Shown here: in pieces, positions 36,697 to 48,540 of the stretch
Layout: each line of letters opens with the position of its first letter
Position numbering within the stretch: position 1 is the first letter of the stretch
The notes under the pieces: model-generated
What the model saw: the letters and a program-made list of their open reading frames with translations, nothing else
Told to the model about the DNA's origin: nothing
The model's database searches: none
Translations under genes and position numbers: made by a program
NCBI GenBank assembly: GCA_004335835.1
Contig: RWJK01001491.1
Location: forward strand, 6,845 to 70,844
Length of the DNA stretch: 64,000 nt
Reading direction: 5' to 3'
Source: Scenedesmus sp. ARA3
Lineage: Eukaryota; Chlorophyta; Chlorophyceae; Sphaeropleales; Scenedesmaceae

Positions 36697-39600
36697 ATGG
36701 AGACAACAGCGGGGCCTGGCTTTGATGCCAGGACCGCAGGCAGGCGGGACCAGCTCCAGACATTAGCTGATGCAGATGGTTTGCCTGTCACGTACCAACC
36801 CTTCAAGTTTGAAAGCAGACGCTCACGCATCGACTGGAGGCTGTTGCATGGCGTTGATATCAACAAGCTGGTGAGCAGGACACAATTCAACTTGCTCACG
36901 GCAAGTAACTGCATGCAGGGCTGTTAAGCAGCACCAAAGAAACACCTCAAATGAGATACTACGTAGCAGCATAGTGCAGTGATGCAACCATACATGTCGC
37001 AGGTACGAATGTGAACACTAAGTAGTCAGCAAAGCAACACATACAAGAAGCAGGTGGTATCAAACTTTCTCAGCTCCATGCTCAAACGTGTTAACCTGTA
37101 AATGTCACCGCCAGATACGCGACACTGACCTTGACACATTGGAGCGCTTGGTGGGCTGCCTCGCTTGGGGCGACATTGAGGCAGAGGACAGCCGCCACCT
37201 GTCAGAGGCAAGCTTTGTGAAGGTGTTCAGGCTGGCACAGCTGCTGCTGGAGTACCTGCTGTACGTGCAGGACAGCCTGAAGCACACCAACAGCGTGCTG
37301 GAGGTCAGCAGGTGCGCCTACGAGACGTGCCAGCTGCAGCAGCAGAACGGCATCTGCTACGTGTTGCTGTTGTGGGCGAGTCCTAGGTGCTTTTATGTGT
37401 GCTCCAGCTAGGGATACAAGATGACTGGCCAGCAGCACAGCAATGCTCTTATCGTACAAGCATACACTATGGCAATCAGCATTCACTCTAGGCACAGTCC
37501 AAACATGCACATACGTTGCACCAGCTGGCAGGCTGCAGGACACGGTTGCTGCAGGCAAACCAACTGCTGTGCAACATCTGCAAGCAGCAACACAATGATG
37601 TATACAGCAGCAGCTGCAGCATTTTGGAGTACCAAGAGTCGCACCGGGTCGCTGCTGCATCTGCTTCGATCCTGCGCAGGTCCAGATCATTGCAGCACAT
37701 GCATGCCCTGAACAGCCGCTGCAGGGAGCTGCAGGGTCAGCTCAAGCAATGCAAGCAAGAGCTGAGGAGGGCACGCAAGACAGTGAAAACCCTTGAGCTG
37801 GTGGCCACTGCAGTCAGCAGTGGTGCAGCAACCGCTGCAGCACCACCGGCAGCTGCTGCCGCAGCAGCTGCTAGCTCAGCAGTCAACATGACAGTGCAGG
37901 GATCAGCTCAGCAGCAGCAGCAGCAGCAGGCAGTGCCAGTAGTGCTGCCAAACTCTCAGCATGTGCTGACTGTGCAGCAGCAAGGGAGCGGCTTGATGTA
38001 CATGACTGCAGGGGTGAGCAACAGAATTAAGTGCTGAAGCTATGTGTGATTTGTACCAGGGCACGTCACGAGTCGTGGCACAGCCTTCACCAGTGCTGCA
38101 TGTCTGGGTGCCATGGTTGCTGCATGTTTGTTGCATGAACAGTGTCACTCAACATACAAAGAGGCTTCAACCCTCCAAAACGTTGTGCTGGCGAACTGCA
38201 ACTACTGCTCAGCAGTGCTGCACTGTCTTGCCTGTGCTTTGTGTCCTTGCAGGAGCTGCTGCTGCAAAGCCAGATGACGGAGCTGACGGAGCGGCTGGCA
38301 GTGGCAGGCAGTGAGGCGGAGCGGCTGCGCAATGAGCGCGAGGAGCTCTGCTACCAAGTGCGCCACCTGCATGACACGCTGGCGGCCAGGACAGGTGCGC
38401 AGGCCGCTCAGCGCTAGTTGCAATACCTAAGTTATGTTATGTAAATTACTAATGTCATAGTATGACACATGGACTAGGACGCGTGTTAATCTTTCTGAAA
38501 ACTGTCTGGCTGTCACAGGCATGGTTGTTGCTGCTGCTTCCATGCAGACGGCATCAAATCCTCGCAGCGGCACTTCAGCCCTGGGCGTGGCAGTATGCTG
38601 GGCAGCAGGCCAGGCACAAGCAGCCCGACCAGGCACTCAGCAGCAGCAGCTGCAGCAGCCAACGCTCAGCTGCAGCAGCAGCACCAAGAGGAGCAGCAGC
38701 TGCTGCTGATGGAGGTTGGCAAGCTGGAGGGGCAAATGCAGCAGCTGCAGACAGAGAACGCAGAGCTAAGGTGGGGCTCACCGACAGCTGTTTGTGTGGC
38801 CAACATACATGGGTTGTGCGCCACAAAGTGTTCGTGAGCAGTGGTGGTAGTGCGCCAAGCAGCAGCATGATGATGCAAGTTGCTGTACTGTCTGGACAGC
38901 GCTGAGGTTCTGCCAGCTGTGATGTCACACACAGGCATACGGCCTTGGGACTTTTCTTCACTGCTTGGGCCTTGTCTTATAGCCAATACCTGGCATGTGT
39001 GTGCTTGTGTGCTGCAGACAGCAGCTGATGCAGAAGTCCAGCGTTGACTTCACAGCCACCAATGAAGTGACGGCTGGGCTGCAGGCACAGCTGGATGGCA
39101 AGATACGGGAGCTGCTGCAGCTACAGAGTGAGCATGCGCTGCAGCCAGCAATGCCTTGTACTGTTGGATTTTCATTACATTACATTACATTACATGCTCC
39201 ACTCAACGAGGAGTGGGAACCCCAGTCAGGAGCCAACGAGAGGCTCATAGGGGGATTTTCATTCGGCCTGGGTATCAGTTCTGCTGATTCTGCAAAGAAA
39301 GAATAACATGACTAGCAAGGCAGGGGTGCCAAGGCACCTGCAGGTGGCTGGCATGTCTGCTGTGATGACTTGATAAACCACCATAGCCAAGGTGCAGTTG
39401 CTATCATTTGTCATGCGTGCTGCTGACAGCTGCTTAGGGCTTTTCACAAACGTCTGTCATCTAAATGAGTACTCCTCTGCTGCTGCTGGCTCAGGCGAGC
39501 TGCGCCAGTCAGAAACCTCCATGGCAGTGTTCAAGCAGGCAAATGAGACGCTGAAGCAGCAGCTGGACGCGCTGCAGAAGCAGCTGAACTCGCCAGAGGC

Positions 39601-42600
39601 TGCCACACCCTCCTTTGTGGCCAAGCAGCGCACACGCCTTGCAGCAGCAGAGTCCAAGGCAGAAAAGGCAGAGGCGCAGGCACAGCAGCTGCAGGTAGAG
39701 AACCTGCAACTGGTGAAGCAGGTGGAGGTGCTGCGGGCACAGCTGTCATCTGCTGGCGTCCAGCCAGACAAGCTGCCAGAAACAACAGTGAACAAGAAGG
39801 CATCTGTATTGGGAGAAGATTCGGTGGTTGCTGCAGCTGAGGAGCTGCTGTCAGGCTGCAGCACACCAGCAGCTGCGGGTGGTGTTGCAACAGCGCAGCG
39901 AAGCAGCAGCATACAGCAGCAGCAGGTTGAGGTCAATGCATCTTCCGAATGGAAGCTTGCAGAGATCCAGCGTCTGCAAGATGACAACCGGCTGTTGCAA
40001 GCAAAGGCAAGTTGACAATATATGTTCATGATGCTATCATGTGGTTCGCAACGCCGGTGCCTCATAGTGCAACAAGCTTCCACTCCAGGAGCTGCATTTG
40101 TCTGCACCTCAGGCTAGGCCCCACATTGCCACTGCACAGCTGCACAGGGAGCCTTGGTCTGCTGAAACGCAGCTGGATGGCCTTTGCAGGGATCACAGCT
40201 ACCTGCCAGTACGCATCACCTGCCCTGCAGCTGAAAAATTGCCGCCGTACTGAGCACCAACAAAACGGTGCCTGGTCTGCCATCTGCAGGTGACCTCGCT
40301 GCAGCAGGAGCTGCATGACCTGGAGCGCCTCAATGCGCAGCTGGAGAGGCAGGCTGCCAAGGCGCGCAACATGGGCCTGGCTGCATCACTTGAGTCGGGC
40401 GGCAGGTCAGGCAGCCCTTCGCCCCTGGGGCAGCAGCACCACCTGGCAGCAGCAGCAGCACGCTGGGCTGGTGCGTCAGTGAACAGCAGTGGGCCCAGGG
40501 AGGAGCTGACAGCTGCTGACCTGGCGGCTGCCAGGGGCTCTGGGCCAGCCAGCCCTGGCGGTGAGGATGAGGATGATGGTGTGGATGAGGATGTGCGAGG
40601 CCAGCAGGGACTAGAAACAGCAGCTGCGGCGGCGGCAGCAGCAGCAGCAGCAGTGGAGCAGGGGGATGCGCCTGTGCCCATTTCTGTCAGGCCTGCAGCC
40701 GCCACAGCTGGTGGTGATGGCAGTGGCAGCGGCCCTGCTGGGTTGGTGAAGGGCTTGCTGCATCGCTTCAGCAGCAAAGGCAAGGCGCAGCAGGATGAGC
40801 TGGCTGATGCCACGGGCAGTGCAGCTGCTGGTGACAACGCACTCATCCCTGCATTCAGGCCAGAGGAGAGCGCAGCGACTGCTCAACGTCCACAGCAGCA
40901 AAACGCTAGTGTGAGGCACGATGGGGCTATCTCAAGGGAGGCAGCGCAGCAGCTGAAGGCGCTGGTGGCTGCAATGGCAGAGAAGCCTGCAGAGCAGGTT
41001 GCCGCTGATTATGCTGAGGCTTTGATTGATTGGGAGACGCCCTTCAAGCTGGAGCCTGAGGAGGATGCACAGTTTGGGGAGCTGCTGCCGCTGGAGATGC
41101 CTGGAAGGCCAGGCCTGCTGATGGCAGCACAGCACCACCCGCAGGTGTGCAGACTTGCAAGGGGCGGCAGCATGCAGGGTGTGCGGCACCATGCGTGTGT
41201 GCTTGATGGGCCTGGCTATCGTTGCTGCAAAGCAGCTCTGCAGTTGGACTGCATGCTCAGCATGTCTGGCACATAGATGCCCCAAAATGCTGGCTGCGAT
41301 ATAGTGCAATGCTTTGAACCCGGCAACCTTGATGTCACTTGCAGGAGCTTGCTGCTAATCAAGGGCGGCTGCTGGCGTCCATCAACAGGCAGTTGGATCA
41401 GCAGGTGGCATCGTTTGGCATCCACCCGGGCAGGACAGGCCTCAGCAACCAAGAGGTCGTAGCAGCCATGCAGATGCTGAGGTAAGCTCGCTGAGTTTAC
41501 CACGCTTGCGTACAGTAGCTTTTGGCTGTATGAGTAAGGCTGCATGCACAGCCTGGACTCTCACATCCACAGCCTCCTTTGACTGGAAATGCATGTCGCT
41601 TTATGGCATACCCTCAGAGGATATGGTTGTGTACTTGATCTTACCTTACTGCTGCAGTGAGCGGCGCCAGGCGCTGGAGGCCAGCCTGCCCGAGGAGCAG
41701 CGGCTGCTGGTGGACATGGCACGCGTGGGGCTCATTTTCAACTGCTACAACGGCCTGCAGGTGGGCGCACTGCACTGCAGTGCACTGCTGTAGCGCTGGC
41801 TGGTGCAGGCGGCCAGCGGCACTAGCGCAGATGCTGCTGCATGCGTCATGCAGTGTAGTTACTGTGTTGCCAGACACGCAGCAACGTGTGCAGAACCGCA
41901 ATGTTCTTGTGGTGAGCTCCTCTGGGCTTATTGAGCAAACTTTGGGCGGCCTAGCAGCCACGGCGCAACTGCTGATATGGTATGCTCGCATTGGTGCATG
42001 CCCGTTACGCACAGGGAGTGCTGCAGCAGCAGGCGCAAGGTGCAGACGGCAAGCAGCACCTGCCAGGGCCTGTGGCACCCCTGCTGGTGTCAGAGGTGCA
42101 GCCGCCGGCATCAATGCTGCCAGTGGGACCACCATCAGTCAGAGTGGCAGCAGGTGCTGGGGCACGCAGCACGCCAGGAGCTCCAGGCAACAGGTGAGGA
42201 TGTATGCTGCGGCAGAGCTAGCTGAAAACCATGTGCTGCAGGGCGGTGTTTTTGCATATGCATCAGGACCACGCCAAGCATGTGTGCTGATCAACAGACA
42301 TGAAGGTTAGCAGCCGACAACACATTGGTCATGTGCCAGCATACAGCACAGTCCCTCAGCATCCTGCCTGCTGCCGCCCCGCCGTCCGACATCTGCTTAC
42401 AGGGGCATGCTGCAAAGCAGCTTCACTAATGCTGCATCACCAGCAGCCAGCAGCCGCTACGGTGCATTTGCAGCACCAACCAGCGTAGATGAAGCCAACA
42501 GCCCGCAGCGCAATCCATACCAAAGCGTAGCCATGACGCCTGGCAGCAGCAGCAGCAGGCCAGACATAGCAGCAGCACTGCTGCAAGCCACAAGCACACA

Positions 42601-43189
42601 CAGCCCAGCATCAGCAGGGCCGCTGTCATCCGGCCCAGCAGGCATGGCTAGCAGGACAGCTTCATACACAGCTGCGGCATACAGAGCTAGTGCAGTCAAC
42701 GCCTCTGGCTCTGGCAGATCCAGTCCAGAGGTGAGCCAGGCAGCAATCAGCACAGCGCTGAGCTCAGGAGGCTTCTCCCCCATGAGTGCGGCGCTGCATG
42801 TCAAGCAGCAGCTGGGGCTGTCGCCGCGAGGCTCTGCATCGCCTGCGCCGATGGGTGCAGCTGCTGCTGCCGCTACCGCTGCTGCAGAAGCTGGCGGCAG
42901 CAATGCGACTGGAGGGAGCAGCACTAGCCCTGGCCCTGGCAGAGTACCAGATCAGATAGCGGCAAGGTATGCTGCTAGTGCCGCCAGCAATGTGCCGCAG
43001 GTGTCACCCAGGGCAGCTGCGGGCGGCGCTGCTGCACAAGCGATTTCAAAATACTCAGCAGCTGCCAGTGAAGCACGACCAAACCTTCAGCAGCAGCAGC
43101 AGCGTGGTGGCACCGGTGTGATTGCTGCGGCTGCTGTTGCGAACAGGGATTACCTCAATAGCAGCTTCAATGATAGCGACGAGTTCTGA
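36697..43189 (+). CDS. DZIP1-like (Iguana) basal body / ciliary transition zone protein
   Basis: DZIP1 proteins act at the basal body and transition zone in ciliogenesis. Exons: 36697-36870, 37115-37303 (end uncertain, up to 37360), 37555-38013, 38253-38394, 38548-38770, 39018-39127, 39495-40006, 40290-41144, 41345-41481, 41658-41760, 42015-42193, 42403-43189; about 1,290 residues. The Dzip-like N-terminal domain is clear across exons 1-2 (SRIDWRLLHGVDINKL, DTDLDTLERLVGCLAWGDIE, FRLAQLLLEYLLYVQD). A CNIC pair followed by a single His stands where DZIP1 has its C2H2 finger, so the finger looks degenerate. Long coiled coils follow, then an acidic and Ala-rich region, a conserved block (LIDWETPFKLEPEEDAQFG) and a disordered Ser/Ala C-terminus. 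The intron at 40007-40289 is GC-AG. Confidence 0.88.
40007..40289 (+). other. GC-AG intron in the DZIP1-like gene
   Basis: The exon ends CAAGCAAAG and the intron begins GCAAGT, the canonical GC donor context. The acceptor CATCTGCAG leads in phase 0 into VTSLQQELHDLERLNAQL, continuing the coiled coil. Reading through gives a stop six bases later. Confidence 0.75.
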
Positions 43190-44425
43190 CGTACCATGCA
43201 CAGTGAGCCAAGACGGCTGGCAGCAGCGCGCACTGCTGACATGCCAAGTGCAGGCTGACTCGGCGCGCCTCTTGTCGTAGCTGTGTCGTTACTCATTGCA
43301 TGTCAGTCAGCGTCCTTGTTTGAATTGATCAGAGTACTGCATTCCTGGTGTCCCATGCCTTGCTTTGCACTGCGGACGTGTAGTGTTGTCTGCATTGCTA
43401 TGATGGGGTTGGTGATGGTAGTGCATGCACCACATCTGTCTTCACTGGTAAGAGCCAGCAGAAGGCATAACTGTCATTTACCAATGCTGACGCCTGCGTC
43501 GGGCACTGCTTCAACTAATGCTGGGAAGTAGACTGCTGTTACGGACGCCTGGCAAAACCCCGCTGAGGTGTTTCATTCGCGCATTGTGAAGTACAGGCTT
43601 CTGGCAGCCGAGCATGCTTTCTCAGTGATCTTTATAAGTCATATTCATAGCAAAGTTACCTACAGACAGGCACATCTGTCACAGCAACTGCAATCCTGGG
43701 CAACGCAGAATGCCATTGGGCAACGCAGCCTGCACCTCAGCACAGCAGTAACAACACCGTGCAACAGCTGATGGCATTGAGCCTGCTCAGCCTGTGTTGG
43801 CATGGGCTGCTGGCAGTGCTGCAATCAAACAACCAACTCTCATCACTCAACCTGCAAGGCCTGCACGTAGTGCTGCCGCTGGTGCAGCACGCACAACACA
43901 AATGTGCGCAACAATTGAAGATGAATTGCGTGCAACATTGGCAATGTCGCCGTCAACCAGTCTACACTCCCACTTTGCAACAGGTGTTGTCTTCTGGGGC
44001 TTTTCCATGCAGCACCACCAGTTTACGTGCCCTGCACGGGCAGCGCACAGCAGGCAGCAGCGCGCACACTGTATCAGGTGGCGTGTTTGTTAGCACGTGT
44101 AAGACTGGTGTGCTGGTTGCTGCTGACCAGTGCAATGAGGGCAGGCGCCGCGGTGAGGCGGCCCCACCAGCCAGCTGCAAGTCCCTCAGGCCTGAGTGTT
44201 TATACTGGGCAAGGCTGCAGGCCGCTATCTCCACCTAAACTTTAGCTTTGAAAGCTTGCATTGCCATCAGCTGCATGTTGCATCCCACAAACAGTACCAC
44301 TGGCGTACCGCGTGTGAGGTCTCACACACTTCTGCTCTTGGCAACAGGGCGCCTGCATGCTCATCACAATCATCGTTGTGTTGAACAGCAACCTAGACAA
44401 GGTGGGAATGGCAATCGGCAAGCCA
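43190..44425. other. Convergent intergenic region
   Basis: It lies between two converging stop codons. A plus-strand stretch at about 44345-44433 reads as a hydrophobic segment (MLITIIVVLNSN) ending in a GTGAGT donor, but no partner exons could be chained to it. Otherwise nothing supportable. Confidence 0.35.
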
Positions 44426-46771
44426 TCACCACTGGTGAGTAGGAAGTGCAGGTGCAGCTGCCAAAAAACCCCTCACCGTCTCCCTCCTCAGGAAGGGGCC
44501 CTCAGCCATCTTGTCCTCAGCGCTGACCCTGTTGCTGTCCACCTGCTCTGCGGTGGGCCGGGGAGCAGCAGCGGCTGCCTCGCCAGCATTGATGCCCACA
44601 GCATCTGCAGCACAGCAGCAGCAGTCAGAGGGAGGTACAACTTTTGAGTTGAACTCTTGATTGAATTTGAACATTGAATTTGACTTTAATTGACTTTGTT
44701 ACTTTGACTCTGATTTGATGGGATGAAAAGGGATCGGGGATAGGTTTCTTAAGCAGGGTAGCGACCTAGGAGGCGGTAGCAGGGGGCATTTCTGCGGAGG
44801 CATGTTGCAAGCAGCAAGATGGATTACAAAAGAATCCCCCAAGGTCTCCACTTACAACGCTTCCAGCTGGCGGCTCAACGGTTGACTTTGGATATTGTCA
44901 AAGGTTTTGCTTAAATAACCAGGGTGGAGAGTCAGGCTAGGTACAGCTGCCAGCAGCTGTGCAGCATGTGCTACGCTGGCTTGTGTTAGATAGTGCTGCT
45001 CCTGCCGCTGTCGCTATTGCGATGCAATAACAGCAGCGACAGAAGCAGTACTACCTAGCATAACATCACCAACCTTGGCAGCAGATGCTCACCACAACGA
45101 GAAGGGATGCAGCCAGAATCACACTGCAGCACTACCTGACAGCGTATACATGCATCGTGGCATCATAGCAATGCGGTCGGCACCACATGCCATGCAGATG
45201 CTGGATCTGCAGATCACATAAACTGCTGATGCTGCTGTGCAGGCACAGGCCTACAGAGGAACCTCAGCGGCTGAATGGTAGAGCCGAAGGAACACAAGCT
45301 CGCAATTTGGGAAGTTGTATGAGAAAACTCGCCCGTTTAGGAGCCAATGACGGGCTCATTGGGCAGAGGAAAAACAACCCGGACCGGTCCTTTGAATGGC
45401 TCACTGAGGTTGCAGGCGGCGCCTGCGGAGGCGCACACAAACCGCACCTGCTGCCGCCACGTCGTCCAGGTTGTTGCCTGGTGCGGCCTGCTGCAGCGCC
45501 TCCTTGCGCTGCTCCATGCGGCCCTGGTTGTCCAGCTGCCTGTGCAGCAGCTCGGCAGGGTCGCAATGCAGGTCCTGCGAGTGGATGCACCAGCAGCAGA
45601 AGCAGCAGCGGGAACACCAGCAGTACAGTGATGATGATGTGCTCTGCAAGCAGTGGTGTTGCAGCAGGTGCTGCCGACGTGATACATTACACAAGCTGTG
45701 CGGTGCGAGAAGGGCATTGGAGGCCAAAGGCGCAATGCGTTGGCCCGTGTACCATCCTAAACAAAATTCTACCAGGTAACACCCCACCAGGTAGTACTCA
45801 AGGCAACGCTGCTTCAAGATTGTAGAAAGGCATGCGCTGCATATGAAGATTGCAGAGGGAGTGTGCCATTCAATTTCACCACTGCAAGCCAGTTTCCACC
45901 ATAAACCACACCCCACGAATGCAGCAGAACATATGTGTATAGGCCCTTGCAGATCTACTAGCAGCTGCATTCCCGCGCAGCCTGCTCTTTGACATCAGCA
46001 TCAGCCCACCTCCTTCATGTGGCGCTCATCTTCTGCTGTCATGGGCACTGAGCGGGGCACCTCAGGGTCAGCAGGCGTCATCGCCACCCATGAGTTTGAG
46101 GAGGGAGGGACAGCCTGCAGGGCCCACAGTACCAGGCAGCAATCAGATGAGTAATGCAAGCAGCCACAGAAACAGCATTGAGGCAGGCCTTGAGTTGGGG
46201 GAGGTTGTACCACTCAGCACAGTGATCTACTCCAGCCAGTGTTTGTACAGCTCACTTTTGTGTGCTGTACAGCACAAGCAGTAAAACAGCTGCACAATTT
46301 CCGCAACCTGGCTGTGAGCAAACCTGTACTAGCATGTGCATCTGTGGGTGAAGTTCAATGCATGTAGGTTCTGCTTGGTTGCTGCATAGCAATGCGTGTT
46401 GCTGCTTGGTTGTTTGCGGATTGATCCTGCAGTGCGCATTGAATCCTTGGACTGCCAAGCAGCGCGGTGTCAGATCACTGATGGTGAAGTGGGTGCATGT
46501 AGCTAGGAAGGCAGATATTCAATCAAACATGGCAACTGCCTTACTGAATGCACATGTTGTTGATGCATCCCCGCCGCATTGCATGTAGAGGCCATGTCTT
46601 GATTGTCTAGCTCAGCAGCCATGATGCTGCACAGCTGCAGCTGCTGCTACTAGACACAACACATAGCAGGACCCTCACATCAGCTGCTGTACGCTCGTCC
46701 TGCTGGTGCCCAGTCCTGGCACTCTTCGTTGCCGGAGCTGCTGCTGTGGTTGCGGCCATGTTGTCCGCCAT
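44426..46771 (-). CDS. Small conserved-looking protein of unknown function
   Basis: Exons 46771-46679, 46114-46010, 45574-45448 and 44604-44426 join in frame (phases 0, 0, 1), about 170 residues. The protein is hydrophilic. It starts MADNMAATTAAAPATKSAR and contains SWVAMTPADPEVPRSVPMTA followed by EDERHMKE, then LHCDPAELLHRQLDNQGRME and an Ala/Pro stretch with AEDKMAEGPFLRRE. No signal peptide or membrane segment is seen. The middle part looks like a folded or helical conserved region, but I cannot name a family. A donor-like GTGAGG at 44476 means the last exon might instead be spliced onward. Without splicing it stops at 44426. Confidence 0.6.
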
Positions 46772-47791
46772 ATTGCTGCTGTGCTGCCCTACTCACGTGA
46801 AAACACGGTGAAGAATATTGCTGACGAAATCGACTTTTCAGCTGTGCGTTCAAAAGCGATACGCCTGCTGTTGGCATCGGGGTTCCCCTTCTTTGTACAG
46901 CCCGCAAGCAAGCGCGCGTGATGGCACATGACGTGTCATCAGCGGTGCTCATCGACCTGTCTATGCCTGCGAGATGAACAAAACGCATGGTACAGGCGCC
47001 GCTTGCTGCCGTGTGGCGGCTCCGATATAGATGCAGCCCAGCTGAGAACTTCGTTCCCGCCCATTCGAATGATGAATTCATCTGCAGACCACGTGTCACA
47101 CGATCCACAACGAGCTGGCCTGTGCAGTATGCCAGCCTGCACGCAAGATCAACGACAAAGCGGCATTTACAAACATTCATTTCCATCACCACGTTACCAG
47201 CCAAGTCATAGCAACAAAATGCAGCTGACAACACATTCAGTGCAAGTACACTCTTTGCCAGGAAGCCAGAGGCTCCAACCCGAGCAGCGCCATGCATATA
47301 CACCTACGCAGCAACGGTGCCACATGAACTCCACCAGCCGTTGCATCGCGTGCAGCTGCCACACTGTTTTACGGCCACACAGTACCAGGAAGTGTGTGGC
47401 ATTGTACAAACAAGCGGTCCCGGCTCCAGCCGAGTGCCACACCAGCATGCTGCGCAGCACTGCGATGCTGACGCGGAGAATGCAAATTCACATAAGCTGG
47501 TACACAGCAGGCGCAATCACAACAGCTGTTGCATCAACCATGCAGCAGCACCTACTGCCGCTTGCACATGCCACACTGTCACACTTCAGCGCAGACGCCG
47601 GTGGCATCAGCTGCATGGCGCACACAGCTGCACGTGCTCAGCTGCAGCGCCGCAGGTCTGACGCAACACCTGCTTCACCACTTGTTGACTGGGAACCACC
47701 AGTTGAACACGCGCTGCGGCACTGTGGGAGCTATGTTCACAGGGGCCAGCACTGCCTCTAGGCCGCCTAGCGCTGCCTCATTGAGGTACCT

Positions 47792-47825
<34 letters not shown>

Positions 47826-48163
47826 CAGCAGCAGCAGACACACCTCAGCGCCTCAACCTGACTTGCTCAATGCTACAGAAGCCCTGCTTGTGTACATCAG
47901 GTGTGGAAATGCAAAACAGCTGTCAAAGCAACAGTTGTCGCGTTGACCGGTAGGCTGTCAGCAAGCTTACTGCTGGCCAGGCTGCCACTGTCACACGCCT
48001 CGTGTGCAGTCACCCCACCCACTCTCTGCAGGTGCAGACACCAGGCCACCATCATGCCAACCTGTGGCTGCTTCACCACCACTAAATCACCACCGCACCG
48101 TGAGCTCCAGTAGCGGCTGCCTCAAAACCCCAAAGCCCTAGTCCCTCCTCGCACCCCCCCCCC
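46772..48163. other. Intergenic, no supportable gene
   Basis: A 277-codon plus-strand ORF (46928-47761) lacks motifs, normal composition and splice context and is not called. A (CAG)n stretch occurs at about 47791-47835. The real 3' end of the TMEM209-like gene may extend into the right part, because its last exon ends in a plausible donor. Confidence 0.4.
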
Positions 48164-48212
48164 NNNNNNNNNNNNNNNNNNNNNNNNNNNNNNNNNNNNN
48201 NNNNNNNNNNNN
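48164..48212. other. Assembly gap (49 N)
   Basis: A run of 49 unknown bases preceded by poly-C, lying inside a tandem array of the TMEM209 3' exon edge. The array probably defeated the assembly. Confidence 0.99.
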
Positions 48213-48540
48213 TCACCTGCCGCCCACCAGCCCCTGCCGCTCCACCAGGTGGAACTGCAGACGCCTCAACCCACCAAACCCTAAGCCCTCCTTGTGCCCT
48301 CTTTGTACCCCGCCGCCTCACCTGCCGCCTGCCAGGCCCTGCCCCTCCACCAGGTGGAACTGCAGCCATATCAGAGTCCTCACACCCCCAGCCTGCAATC
48401 CCTCAATCAAACACCATCTGCCCCGTCATCCCAACAACACATGACTCAAAACCCCAAAACCCTAGGCCCTTCTTGTACCCTGCCGCCTCACCTGCCGCCC
48501 ACCAGCCCCTGCCGCTCCACCAGGTGGAACTGCAGCCACA
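48213..48540 (-). repeat. Three tandem copies of the TMEM209 3' exon edge
   Basis: Copies near 48213-48260, 48319-48372 and 48488-48536 share, on the minus strand, CTGCAG then TTCCACCTGGTGGAG and a GGCAG-GTGAGG end that resembles a splice donor. Each is followed by a CCTCC or CTTGTACCC and AAACCCCAAA-type spacer. Only the right-hand copy is continuous with upstream coding sequence. Confidence 0.8.

Noticed and set aside
44345..44433. Plus-strand hydrophobic exon MLITIIVVLNSN with GTGAGT donor
   Set aside because: No phase-compatible neighbour exon. The overlapping minus-strand exon chain (44604-44426) is better supported.
46928..47761. 277-codon plus-strand ORF
   Set aside because: No motif, His/Cys-rich random composition, no splice context, and no similarity to its neighbours.
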